NCBI GenBank assembly: GCA_031763025.1
Contig: JASSKH010000012.1
Location: forward strand, 2,480,001 to 2,544,000
Direction: 5' to 3'
Source of the DNA: Macrocystis pyrifera
Taxonomy: Eukaryota; Sar; Phaeophyceae; Laminariales; Laminariaceae
Length of the DNA stretch: 64,000 nt
This document shows positions 53,901-64,000 of the stretch, in pieces. Made by a program: the position numbers and the translations under genes. The notes beneath the pieces are model-generated. The model was not told the DNA's origin, did no database searches, and saw only the letters and a program-made list of their open reading frames with translations. Every line of letters starts with the position of its first letter. Within the stretch, counting starts at the first letter, position 1.

Positions 53901-56900
53901 TGATGATGATGAATATGTTCTCGCCAAAGAGGCTGTGACAAAAATGCATCTCGATGGGAAAAAACAAACCATCACGAAATAGCGCTCACGGCATCCCCAG
54001 TTCGTAAAGGGAAACGGTACTATTACGGGGGACCATAGTAAATAAGACTAAATTTCGGTAGAAAAAATAAGTAAATATATAGGTTTTTGTGTGTGCCATA
54101 GGTCCTATTAACTATGGACCACCGTAATAACGAGGTGTGGCATACCAAATCCCATATCAAACAAATATTACCAGGAACTTATCCATTGTATTGCATGTAC
54201 ACCCGAAAAAGAAAAGACTACAGGGCCTCAGGTGAGAAGCCCCCATCAGTCTTAAATGATTATTACCAACACGTGCTACCCCTACTATATAGCACGCCTC
54301 CATACCCTACCCCAGCAGCCCGAGTTGCTTCATTGGGCCGACGCTGTAATCGGCAATGCCACGGTAGGGGTGGTGGCTTATGGAGGTGGTGCCTTATTTG
54401 CCGAGGTTCTCACTCGCACAAATAGCTCAATATGCTCATCCCGAAAACATGGCTTCGAACAAGTTTGTCCGCGCATTCCGACAAAGATTTCTATGCGCTA
54501 CGTATTAATAATCCCCAAACAACTACGGTACACTAGTGACAGTATCGTTCTCACGAATTGTATGCTAATGGTTTCTCAATGGAGGAACTCAGCCGGTCAG
54601 AAAATGTGTATCAGTCTTATCTGAAATAAAGGTTATTTTGTACCTATTGTGGTAATCGACATGTACCTTGTATTTTCGATCAGACTGGTAGTCAAAAGCG
54701 CAAGCCTTACCGTGGGATGAGCCTAATCGTCTCTGTTTTCGACCCTTTTCCCCCTCGAGGTCCCAAAAGGTTTATATGTATGAAACCTGTCTTTTTGGGG
54801 CGCGTCAAGGCGGTCTCTTTTGACCTTATTATACTGGTTGTAGTGCAGAGGGTGGTCAGTCAAGGGGTTAAACCGCGGTCTCCTATAATCTTGGCTTTCC
54901 AAGGCAAGCATTGTCTGGGCGAGCAACGCCAAGTCGGGGGGTAAGCCGCCGCCCCTCTACGCACTTGACTCTAGGGTACGCCAGGTCTAGGGTAGCTCAC
55001 ATACCACAGAAGCTATGTTACACATTCACGCTGTTGCGGCATACCTGTTATGTATTTCGTGACAATAATTTACTGGCTACAGCGAAGTTAGTCTTTCGGC
55101 CTTACACATATGCTATGATTATATTGAAGCGATGGAAACAAACACAAACCCAAAATAGATTCCAAGTATAGACAGATCGACAGGGTTGCTTTAAAAACGA
55201 CTTACAAATGGTCATTCGAGCGAGCATCAAGGTAAACAAACCCCGGTTCATTTTCACAGGACTATTTTGATGGAAAACTGGACAATTTTCATGTCGTTTC
55301 CTACAGCAGCCAAAAAATCAATGCACTAATTTCGACTAAACACAAGCCATTCATTACCATTTTCACCCATCCATACCCTACATTCCATTATTATCCCTAT
55401 TGTTGGCGGGAAAACAGGCGATTCTTCTCGCTGCCCGAGGCGACCAAGCGAAAAATTCCGGCGAAGAAAGGCGGTTTCACGCGGGGTTACATCGGCTTCG
55501 GCGGCGAAAGCGGCTCCCACCTTCTCGAGTGCAAGGAGGCGTTCAGCTACGGGTGAGGGGCGAGAAAAACAAAATGTTAAGCCACACACCTCGGACAGAT
55601 TTTCTCTTCCTACTTGATGAGCTAGATCTTTCAGGGCACACGTATTTATGATCTGCGTGATCTGATTCATGCTGCCGGGTGGGAGCAATGTAATATGCTT
55701 GATCATGTAGGAAGTGTTTTCCTGGGCTGGATCTGTGCTGTACAGATACTGCACAAAATCACGACAGGTTGGGATCTATCTGATCTATCTGTGGATGGTC
55801 TATCTGTCCGAGGTGTGGTTAATTGCGAACCGAGCGAGATGCTAATTTTCACCTGATGCATAGGAGCGCCCTTTCGAGATTTCTGAAGCCTCTTTGTTCT
55901 TGATGAAACAAATTGTTTTCGGTCTGAAAGTTCTCATCAATTTCTCAAAACTTTTGTTTTAACGGAAAGAGGCGGTTTGTTTTCACTGCGGAGAAACATA
56001 CCTTTGGCAGCACCAGCAAAAAACTACGTACTACCGTCCACCACCCACCAACGCACACAAGTTGACAACAGTTTCAAACATCCTATGATAACGACAGAGC
56101 CTTGCCACGGTTACGGTTGCACTTTTAAGCTGAAACATGTCTCGCAGTATTTTTGGATAGAATTGTATGTTGAATTCAATTTCGCCGTCCGATAAGGTAT
56201 CGTACATGTTCCATTCCGACTTGAATCGAGTATCTTCCGATAAGGTATCGTACACGTTCCATTCCGACTTGAATCGAGTATTTTTCTAGGACCACAGTAG
56301 TAGCCTCTCTTCGGTCACTCTCGACCAATATGTATCCCATTTTCCCTTGCCGAAGGCTCCTTCTTACGCCTTCCGTCCTTGGCAAACCCTCGTTTACCGT
56401 ACCCCTCGTCGATGTTCCACCCCCACGGTGTATATTCATGTAACAATAGTCATTCGACACCTAGCCTATTTTATTGTGTACTTTTTTTCTCTTCCTTTTT
56501 TTAATCATCACTTTCACTGTGCAGCTTAACTCGTAGGAGGATTTACCCTCAGCGGTCTTCTTCTGGACAAGCCTTGGTCACAGGTGTCGTCCCTTCTCCC
56601 CCCCCGGTACGTGCCTTGATTTTTATCGCGCATAGGGTTCAGCATTCCCACTGCTCGTCGATTTTTATCGAATGTAGCTAACTCACGCTTTCGCGCTTTC
56701 ATGTAATCAATTTGTATGTAAGAAAAAGTCCTTACGAGTATGCACTCTCGGTGAGACTTGAACCCACGAACTTGATCTTAGTAGGCACGCGGACCACCTA
56801 CCAAGCCACCGGGGACGCCGGGCGGTACTGTACGATATCGGGATTGTCTTCCAATTTTATCAAATGTTGGGCGGAGCATAGCAGGGGTACCCCGAGTCAA

Positions 56901-59900
56901 GAGAGGTGTAGATAAGAAAGGGCATTCTGGAGTTAAGAGCGGTCAAAACGGCTTGTCCCACCTATACAATTAATAAAAGCTAACAGGTACCTGGCATATA
57001 TATATTCCAGTAGAAACAAGAGCAATAATATGCAGTCAAGAGCGCGTGTTTCGGGCTTACTGTAAGATTGTCACGGGGCACTCCAGGAGTGTTAAGAGTG
57101 CAGTCGCGTTGTGTGGACAAAAAACACTCGAAAGTATAGTAAAATTGAGGTGTCTGTACAGTGCAATACTGAAAGGGTCAACTCGGGGTACCCACTGTGT
57201 AGAGCTTTTCCAACGAGCATACTCATGAGAATTACCAGGTAGGTGCTATGCACCCCTATCGTCGAAGTCGTGGACAACCTACTATTACGGGGGTCCATAG
57301 TAAATAGGACCAAATATTGTTATTAAAAATAGGTAAATATATAGGTTTTTATGTACCCCATAGGTCCTATTAACTATGGACCCCCGTAATAGTACTTTCT
57401 CACAAGTTGCGCTCCTACGCTACGCAGCTCTAACGCGAGATTACCGACCGCATCAAACCTCTCCCTTGCAGGTACCCATGGCCAAAGGGCGAGCAGCCGA
57501 AGAACGCTTTGCAGGCGAGACACACTTCCGTTGCAGCGTGAATCGCTGCGCAACATGAACCGTATGTACAGCGAAAATAGGATGGATTTAATGTCCCCAG
57601 CGTCATGTTTTTTAGTATATGATTCATTTCGTGGTATACGCTAGAACCATGGACTGGAGCCCGCGATAACCGTACGGAATAATTTGTTTGAGGATAACCG
57701 TCGGGTGGCAGCTGCTTCGTATCCGGTACGTGGCACTTTAAGCTGTACACCACTCTTCCTGTGTCGCGGTGTACAGTGGGGTGGCAGTTATTGCGTATCC
57801 GACACATAGCACTTCAAGTTGGTGGAATTGAGCTGGGAGGCATGTTACAGCTAGAAAACGTGCGAGCTGTACTCGTTCGCACGGAGTTGGCCCAACGTCC
57901 GAAAGACAACCACACACCTTGAAAGGCGTTAACGCCGGGGGTGAAACACGATCATCCCCGCCCGGGGGAAAAGTAGGGATTTCCAGTGCATACGTATGGA
58001 CGCAGTTCCCCCCCAGGGACATATTTTTGAATTCAAAGAACGGCAGGAATTTTGCGAGCGGCGCGTGTGTTGTCGGATGGGAGCGTACGTGTAACGTGTA
58101 ACGTGCATCCCTGTTTCAAGCTGGTAGACCGCTCTCTTGTCTAAGGTCTACAGCGGGCTGGCAGCTATTGCGTCTCCGGCATATAGGACTCCGACGTGGT
58201 TGCAGAGGCGTTTTGCGGTAGGGGTAATGAGTGACGGGATGAACGGTAGATCCCGAGGGTCCGTCGTCGGAGGTTTACCGGGGTAGCTACGTGCTCGAAA
58301 CCAATGCCTGGCGCCTTCAATGTACCAGTAGCCGCGAGGGCGATAAGGGGAGAAAGTGCTGAACCCATCTCGCGATAAAAATGCAAGGCACGTCCCGTAG
58401 TGTGTGGGGGGTTGCGCTCATGTCATGCATGGCCGTAGTCGTATGACCATACCGTGTAAGGGTGGGGGGGGCGGGGAAGAACCTACTACTATTATACCTC
58501 AGATCTGAGGTACAACTAGGGAGGGAACAGGAGAAAAAAGGGCGAAGATGATGGATGAGATTTGGAACAAAAAAGCAACAACACCATTGGGTTGGTTAGT
58601 AGTGATGAAGGCCGGCGGCTGTCTACGCCTTTTGCCTCCAATGTACCGGTAAGTGTCCCACACCGTTCATACTACAGTGGTCTGGTATCGTGGTCATTGG
58701 CTGTTATCTCGTCTGTAGCATACCATTCGCATAGACCTGGTAACACACGACGGTTGCTCGTGCCTATCGCTGCTAACGCTTTGAAATATACCGATGACAA
58801 AACCAATCAAGGAACAAATTAATCGCGGCATGTGAAGGAGGAGTAAGGCTGAGGGTTCAAGCGGGCGACCCAACGTCCTAAGGTTTGCGTGCGACTTATT
58901 TACACAATTTTATTGCGACTTTGAATGATCCCCTTTCTCCCAGGGGTGCAACATTTGGCCTGAAGGAACCGCTCTGGGAGACGCTTGGCGAGAGGACATG
59001 ACTGAACTTTTCAGGTCCGTCCTAACACGAGTTTTATGTGCGGATCACCGGCGTCAGGTAGTTTTCGAAACGTCCTTAGAAGCCCATATTAGCGGGAGGG
59101 CGGGGGGGGGGGGTGTACTCATTATCGTGCATGATCGTAGTCATATGACCATAGACCCTCGCATCCCTACAATGCCGGGACGGGGGGGGGAGGGTGTACT
59201 CGATAGGAGAGATGTACTCGATCTCATGCATGGCCGGGGGGGGGGGTGGACCTAGTAAATCCAAACAGGATTTGATTTCACGAAAAATACGTGCTTGGTT
59301 CCTACCGGGATACGGTTGTTTTAGTTGTTCATTACTTATTGAATCGGAATGACGCAGCGCGTCACACATCGCCCAGCTGACAAACGCCGACGAGAGTAGA
59401 CGAGAGCGGAGACATGCGTCGTTAGTGTAGCCTAGCACCGCCACCGCTTGCACAGCGCATGGTAACCATTCTGTGTGTGAGGAGCCACGGTCGACGTTTC
59501 TTCGACGCCGCTGAAACGCCGCAAACATCAAACGGTAAACACGTCGGACAGATCATCGACTCCCACAGATCGTTGAGCCCCACGTCATGATCTAGACCTT
59601 TCAAGGCAGATGTACTCCCAAACTCGCATGATCTAGCTCATGTTGCCGGGTGGCACTCGGATATTCTGCATGATGTAGCACATGTTTCTCGGGATCTGTA
59701 CTATAGACAGGTCCTGCACGACCTCTCACAACGGCAGACGAAGAACTAGATCATCTAGATGATCTACAGTAGGCAGATCAAATAGATCATGATATGTCCG
59801 AGGTGTGAACTACAGCAGCACCAAGAGCAGCGCTCAAACGGCATCGCCTCGCCACCAACGAACCAACCGACCAGCCAACCAACCAGCTGATCAACCAACC

Positions 59901-62900
59901 AACCGACCAATCAAAACCACCGACCAGCCAATCAACCGACCGATCAACCAGCCAACCAACCCACCAACCGATCAGCCAATCAACCAACCATCCCACCAAT
60001 CAACCAACCGACCAACCAGTCAACCAACCAACCAATAGATCACCCAACCAACCAACAACAAATCATGGTTCGTGATCCGTTCTGGCGCACCCGTCTAAAA
60101 TCGGACGTCTCGCGGTCGTCCAGGCAGATGGTGGCAGTGAACGAGGGGGTGTCTCTGGGCCTCTCTCTTTGCCGTGGCGTCGGGTTGGAGGACCTACCCA
60201 CGCTATGCCGGGGCGGCGAAACGATCAGCCTCCTGAGGCTTTTTCACTACTTCCCTTACCGAAACGACGCCAACCCCGATAGGGACACTGCTGTCGGTGG
60301 CAGTTTCCAGTCCGGAGAACATCCTGCTCGCAATGATACGAACCCCGATAGCAACACCGACCGAGGCGATTGTAAGTCCGGAGAACGCCCTGATCTGGGC
60401 AGTGAAGGAGAAGCCGTGGCCGTCGGTGTTGGGGCTGTGGGTGACCAAGATGTACGAACGAGAGCAGGCGAGACGTCGACGTCAGGGTCGGCGGTAAGCT
60501 CTCGGGATGATTGTGTGGGTACGCCCGAACAAGCCAGTGTGCATCGTTGTCAATTCATGGTGTCGAACTAGAAAGTGTACTCCTTCCTCAGGCTTCCCCC
60601 CCCGACGCGTGCGCCTGTGTTTTTCGGGGGCTCTTGGCTTGAGGAGCTCTGTGCTAATAGTAAGTCAGCACCAAGTCACCCAGAAACTGATCTTGAGAAC
60701 ACATCAAAGTGCAGCAACCAACCCTATGGGCCTGGATGTACAACGAATATCCTGTGAAACGTGAATGGTGCTTTGACGATGTCGCGTACTTCCTCAGTTA
60801 ACCCCTTTAGAACTGCCCGTCCCATTGTGGGACAAAAATCACTTGGGATTGGAGTCGTATTTACAGTAGGTACATGTACTGTGCAGCACGACATGGTTTT
60901 AGGGTCCCCTATCCTGAGATGCGTCTTCCCCGCCAATTGTTACGAATAAAGGATGACATCAGGGTCCGACGTAAAGTGAAGTGAAGTGGCTGAGATTTTG
61001 TGTTTTTCAGTCGCTCATCCGCACCATAAACGCCACAACCAGGTCCTGATGTAATAGCAAGCAGCCCCCCCCCCTCCCGGAGCAGGAATTAGTCCGGGGT
61101 CACCAGAAAATAGGGGAATAGAATAAAATGTATCTAAGGGTGTCCTTTGCTGAGACTACGTTCCTGGCATGATAGGGATAATCGACAGAGCATCCCTGTG
61201 CATGGTCGTGTGGTAAGTACTCACCTGCCAGTAGATTGACCTACCTGGTTAATTCGCACGAAAGTGCACCCTTTGGTACCTGTCTATCCCTATCGATACG
61301 GGTATGTACTTTCCTATGCAAGGTGCCTAATTACACTCACGTACAATGCTTTCCTTCCAAGTGGTACAAGATGGAGTCGCTTCCTGTATCATGCAAATAG
61401 CATTTTGTTTAATGTTGGGTTTGGGCTACTCCGCCACACTCGCCTATACTCAGCTGTACCTATTTGACGTAGCCTATGTTTTGTGCGCTTGCGCTGCTGG
61501 TCCTCTGTTGCTGTCGGGTGGATGTTCAGCAGGTGCCGATGCCAGGGAAGATCGGATCAAGCCCTCACACCGACTGGTAATTTGGCTGTCCTTGTTGTCC
61601 GTCCTTGTGCAGCGTGGATACTGCATCCCCTGATCCCCTCCTCTAGTTAGCAAACTTGGAAACCTTGTGGCATTCTCAAGGTAGGTGGACCGCATGGATA
61701 CGGCGTACCTCGACCCCCTCCTATAGTTCGCACTACTCGCTGTATGTACGGTGTCTGGAACACCTTGTGGCGCTCTCACGCTGGCAGGTCTGCTTGCGTG
61801 TATACTGCACCCACGATCCCCTCCTATATTCCTAAGTGTATATAAGGCGTCTGAAAACCCTTGTGGCGTTCTCACGCCGGCAAGGCTACATGGATGCTGC
61901 ACACCCCGATCCCTTCCTGGGAGTTGGCACTGCCAACGGCGTATTCTGTGGCTGAAAAACCTTGATCCATTCTCACGCTACATATCAGGGCAACAGAACA
62001 GGGGGGAAGCGTCCAACCATGCCTGGTACATACTAGCGGGTCATGCCACACTGAAAGGGGCATCTGTTTTACCTCGAGTTCCCAGTTTGGCGTAAGGGGC
62101 CACCTGGTATATACCTCACCCATAAGCCGACTTTGAGCAGATTACAAGCGTAATCCGATGCAAAAAAATCCATGCGCTAGGCACGTAAATGACTCGTTTG
62201 TAAGTGTCGGACAAATCATGATCTAATTTCATCTGTAGATCATCTAGACCCTCACAGGCAGCTACGAGACGTTGTGCAGGATCTGTATGGTACAGATCCA
62301 ACCCAGAGACTACGTGCTGGATCATGCAGATCATACAGCTCCCACCCAGAAACATCAGCTACAGTTGATCAGTCAGATCAGGAATGTATCCGCCGTGAAC
62401 TGTGTAGATCGTGAAGTGAAAATCGATGATCTATCGGATCCAACCCAGGACATATGTGCTACCGCCGTAGATCGAGCAGATTGTACGCCCCCTACCCGGC
62501 TACATGAGCTGGATCATACCGATCATGAACGTATCTGGCCTGAAATATCTACTGGCAGATCATGGAGTGGGAATCGATGATCGGTCCGATGTGTGCAAAT
62601 TTGGAATCAGTCTGAAAATTTGGTGTACCGGACAGATCAGATAGATCAGATCAGATCCCCACAGTTCATGATCTAGACCTTTTCAGGTAAGATAGATATA
62701 GATATACACTCCTGATCTGTATGATCCAGCCCATGTTGCTGGGTGGGAGCCGTGTGATCTGCGTGATCTAGCACATATGTCCTGGGTTGGATCTGTACTG
62801 CACAGATCCTGCACATCGTCTCACACCAGCAGGTTAGGATGTAGATAATCTATAAATGATCTATCTGTACATGATCTGTTCGAGGTTGTCAAAGCGGTTC

Positions 62901-63062
62901 ATGTGTGTGGTTGCTATACCTGTGTCCTAAACATTGTAATAGTGGTGCAAACCCCTTTGCTTTTTGTTTTTTTTCACCCTTGCGCGTCTCAGGGGCTTGT
63001 CTACTAGCATTCTACAGGACGGTGCCGGCGGCCTGCAGTTTCTCGAGCAAAAAAACGCAGAG
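44961..63062 (+). CDS. 2-oxoglutarate/Fe(II)-dependent dioxygenase (isopenicillin-N-synthase-like), C-terminus beyond window
   Basis: Exons: 44961-45000 (tentative), 45572-45689, 47271-47393, 55418-55552, 57472-57514, 58944-59014, 60124-60493, 61533-61576 and 62993-63062. All phases match, giving 338 codons so far. Without the first exon, translation could start at 45610 (MTEMELDIHVPTINI). Visible: the DIOX_N start (VPTINIKPLLE, SHGLFFVTGHGI, FFSLPEATKRKIP, GYIGFGGES, KEAFSYGYPWPKGEQ, GCNIWPEG), LLRLFHYFP, then the iron-binding HxD in SSPHTDWG followed by LQDGAGGLQ. The distal His and the 2-oxoglutarate Arg should be in the missing exon(s). Such enzymes hydroxylate or oxidise small molecules, and the substrate cannot be told. 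Oddities: an ~80-residue Asp/Gly/Ser-rich insert before the HxD; a GC donor after exon 57472-57514 (CAG/GCGAGA); and an 8-kb intron (47394-55417) holding the IQ-repeat array. Confidence 0.9.
49430..49975 (+). repeat. Family G repeat inserted in the IQ array
   Basis: 49440-49848 matches 31740-32137 at about 95%. A further 120 bp (an A-rich stretch, then ATATAATATATATAATAGGGG) follows before the array resumes with GCGCACGCAGCCGCCCGCCA. In sister units the flanks join directly as CAATGGGGGGTGCGCGCAGC, so the whole block is an insertion into a G run. Confidence 0.75.
50404..50508. mobile_element. Family A MITE, copy 8, inserted in the IQ array with TA duplication
   Basis: TTACGGGGGACCATAG and CTATGGACCCCCGTAA ends. 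TA at 50402-50403 and 50509-50510 is the duplicated target: the flanks read CATCTA|TAGTCGCAGTGG, and sister array units (48170, 49003) have CATCTAGTCACAGTGG and AATCTAGTCGCAGTGG with a single TA. TA duplication is typical of the Tc1/mariner group (family knowledge). Confidence 0.9.
53351..55417. other. Remainder of the large dioxygenase intron
   Basis: No gene is seen. A short GCAGCAGCAGCACTAGCAGC microsatellite (53408-53445) and a family A MITE (54021-54129) are the only structures. A 318-codon frame at 52870-53826 plus only prolongs the GC-rich array into this stretch. The intron ends at ACAG/GCGATTC (55417/55418). Confidence 0.5.
54021..54129. mobile_element. Family A MITE, copy 9
   Basis: TATTACGGGGGACCATAG and CTATGGACCACCGTAATA ends with a TA at each side. 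Confidence 0.85.
55586..55817. mobile_element. Family B element
   Basis: ACACCTCGGACAGATTTTC at the left and ATCTGTCCGAGGTGTGG at the right, a good inverted pair, starting 34 bp after the donor of exon 55418-55552. Confidence 0.75.
56178..56285. repeat. ~44-bp tandem duplication
   Basis: CCGATAAGGTATCGTACATGTTCCATTCCGACTTGAATCGAGTATxTT appears twice (56188 and 56235) with one or two differences. Non-coding intron sequence. Confidence 0.8.
56496..56822 (-). mobile_element. tRNA-derived SINE, second copy
   Basis: Read from 56822 on the minus strand: CCGGCGTCCCCGGTGGCTTGG head, box B GGTTCAAGTCTCACC, body (GCTGAACCCTATGCGCGATA) and tail CTACGAGTTAAGC...AAGTGATGATTA before a short A run (T run 56496-56502 on plus). 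It is about 85% like the 21010 copy, with the tail mostly lost. Confidence 0.8.
57293..57391. mobile_element. Family A MITE, copy 10
   Basis: TATTACGGGGGTCCATAG and CTATGGACCCCCGTAATA ends, 80 bp before the 43-bp dioxygenase exon at 57472. Confidence 0.9.
59097..59248 (+). repeat. Three G-run-joined family G modules
   Basis: G run then GTGTACTCATTATCGTGCAT, G run then GTGTACTCGATAGGAGAGAT, and G run then GTGGACCTAG. These show the modules without the 400-bp body, 80 bp after a dioxygenase exon donor. Confidence 0.7.
59541..59808. mobile_element. Family B element
   Basis: ACGTCGGACAGATCATCGAC at the left and GATATGTCCGAGGTGTGAAC at the right, with CATGTTGCCGGGTGGCACTC and CACGACCTCTCACAACGGCA inside. 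Confidence 0.75.
59849..60060. repeat. CCAA/CCGA tetranucleotide array
   Basis: About 200 bp of ACCAACCAACCGACCAGCC-type sequence ends 60 bp before the acceptor of exon 60124-60493. It occupies the place of a normal branch/pyrimidine region. Confidence 0.85.
62205..62890. mobile_element. Two adjacent family B elements
   Basis: 62205-62596 (GTGTCGGACAAATCATGATC to GATCGGTCCGATGTGTGC; the body has two CAACCCAGxxxCxxATGTGCT copies) and 62626-62890 (TACCGGACAGATCAGATAG to GATCTGTTCGAGGTTG), in opposite orientation to each other, just before exon 62993. Confidence 0.7.
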
Positions 63063-63084
63063 GTGCGCTCCCTATATAGTTAAA

Positions 63085-63310
63085 CTGTGAGTTGTCGACT
63101 CGTTTTTGGTTAGCTAAGTATTACAGCAGTGGTAGGTGCAGAAGGTTTGTTTTGTTTTTTATTAAAAAAATTACCGAATGGGTGTGTACAAATCAAATAC
63201 TCCTACGTACGTACGGCACAACTAGTGCAGTAGTTGTGAGCGGTAATTTGCGGAGTTCCACATCTTTTTGTACCTGACGGGCGCCGCTGTTTGTGGCTCG
63301 ACCGACGTGT
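63085..63310. repeat. Family F repeat
   Basis: GTGAGTTGTCGACTCGTTTTTGG through GGTAATTTGCGGAGTTCCAC and GTGGCTCGACCGACGTGTG match 16676-16805 and 20262-20640 in order, interrupted by about 70 bp containing a T/A-rich tract. Confidence 0.55.
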
Positions 63311-63329
63311 GCTGTTTATTGGCAAATAG

Positions 63330-63438
63330 TATTACGGGGGGCCATAGTTAATAGGACCTATGGTATACATAAAAACCTATACATTTACTTATTTTTACTA
63401 ACAAATATTGGTCCTATTTACTATGGTCCCCCGTAATA
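63330..63438. mobile_element. Family A MITE, copy 11
   Basis: TATTACGGGGGGCCATAG and ACTATGGTCCCCCGTAATA ends, TA on both sides, intact core. Confidence 0.9.
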
Positions 63439-63740
63439 GTAGCACTCTGTACCTATGTATACAAGGATGTTTGGGTTGACAATGAATGCTAAAATTGTCC
63501 TTCGATTTACGGACAAAGCGGTAAGTCAGCTAGTTGGCGTATTCGCCACTCAACTAAAAATTAGCCGTCAAGTCCAGCCGACTGACTTCACAGCCCTTTC
63601 TATCCCTAGCAGACTACGACTTGGCTCTGTGGCCCTCTCTCACGCGTGCTTGTTTCTAGACCGGCCTCGGACAGCATCCCTACAGTTTCAACCCGCGTTT
63701 CGTTCCGGCCGGGCGGTCTCTCGCTTTGAACGTTGTGTCA

Positions 63741-64000
63741 TGCTGGGGCGTACTTTAGTTGTGCATGGCGGTAGCCGTGTATGACGATAGACCCTCGTAT
63801 CCTTACAACAATGCCGGAACGGAGCGGGCTTTCACCGGCCGGGCAGAAGCGCTTGCGAGGCGGGCTTCGGCACTTTTGTGCGTACTTTCTTGCATGTGGA
63901 TGACAGCGTTGAATTGATTGATTTGCTTTCTGGCGCGGCCACTTCCAGAGACAGCATAGTAGGGTGTACTCATGTCATGCGCGGTCGTAGCCGTGTATGG
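63741..64000 (+). repeat. Family G repeat body, cut by window edge
   Basis: GCATGGCGGTAGCCGTGTAT, CTTTCACCGGCCGGGCAGAA, GCATGTGGATGACAGCGTTG and GGCCACTTCCAGAGACAGCA follow the order of the 31740 copy with ~80% likeness and a large internal deletion. A second module start (GGGTGTACTCATGTCATGC) sits at the edge. Confidence 0.6.

Noticed and set aside
60124-60371. Shorter version of the dioxygenase exon ending at the strong GTAAGT donor at 60372
   Set aside because: Its phase would put the following HTDW exon out of frame. The donor at 60494 keeps the frame.

Overview
This is a nuclear eukaryotic window, most likely from a brown alga or a close stramenopile relative. The evidence is short coding exons (9 to 435 bp) separated by 0.85-8 kb introns, about 50% GC, a typical stramenopile set of conserved proteins, and introns packed with small non-autonomous repeats. 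The taxon is an inference from gene style, not from a marker gene.

Four protein genes alternate in strand and account for the real coding content. (1) <278-9247, minus: an EF-hand/HELP/WD40 protein of the EML (EMAP-like) microtubule-associated family, with its 3' part beyond the left edge. (2) 9962-26743, plus: glucosidase II beta subunit (PRKCSH/GTB1), rebuilt as ten phase-compatible exons encoding 673 aa, from signal peptide to MRH domain and a C-terminal EDEL. (3) about 39751-31121, minus: prohibitin-2, rebuilt as eight exons, the first one tentative. (4) 44961->63062, plus: a 2-oxoglutarate/Fe(II) dioxygenase of the isopenicillin-N-synthase-like type, with eight or nine exons through the HxD iron motif and the C-terminal part beyond the right edge. 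Genes 1 and 2 are head to head across 714 bp, genes 2 and 3 converge across about 4.4 kb, and genes 3 and 4 diverge across about 5 kb. The genes show no common pathway: they suggest cytoskeleton, ER glycoprotein quality control, mitochondrial inner membrane scaffolding, and a metabolic oxygenase.

The most unusual object is in the second large intron of the dioxygenase gene (47394-55417). It is a GC-rich nested tandem array at about 47.6-53.35 kb, built from ~142-bp monomers whose plus-strand translation repeats an IQ (calmodulin-binding) motif pair. Six monomers form a higher-order unit of about 850-860 bp that recurs about five times. The reading frame does not run through the array. Two unrelated mobile elements have landed inside it, and neighbouring units give the empty target sites.

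The remaining DNA is mostly repeats: a ~105-bp TA-duplicating inverted-repeat element (11 copies), a larger CGGACAGATC-ended element (many copies), tRNA-derived SINEs (one inserted into a 105-bp element), hairpin elements with TTAACCC ends, GGGTC-rich palindromic elements, a modular repeat whose pieces are joined by oligo-G/C runs (including a 98-nt G run), and several minisatellites. Three introns appear to use GC-AG splice sites.
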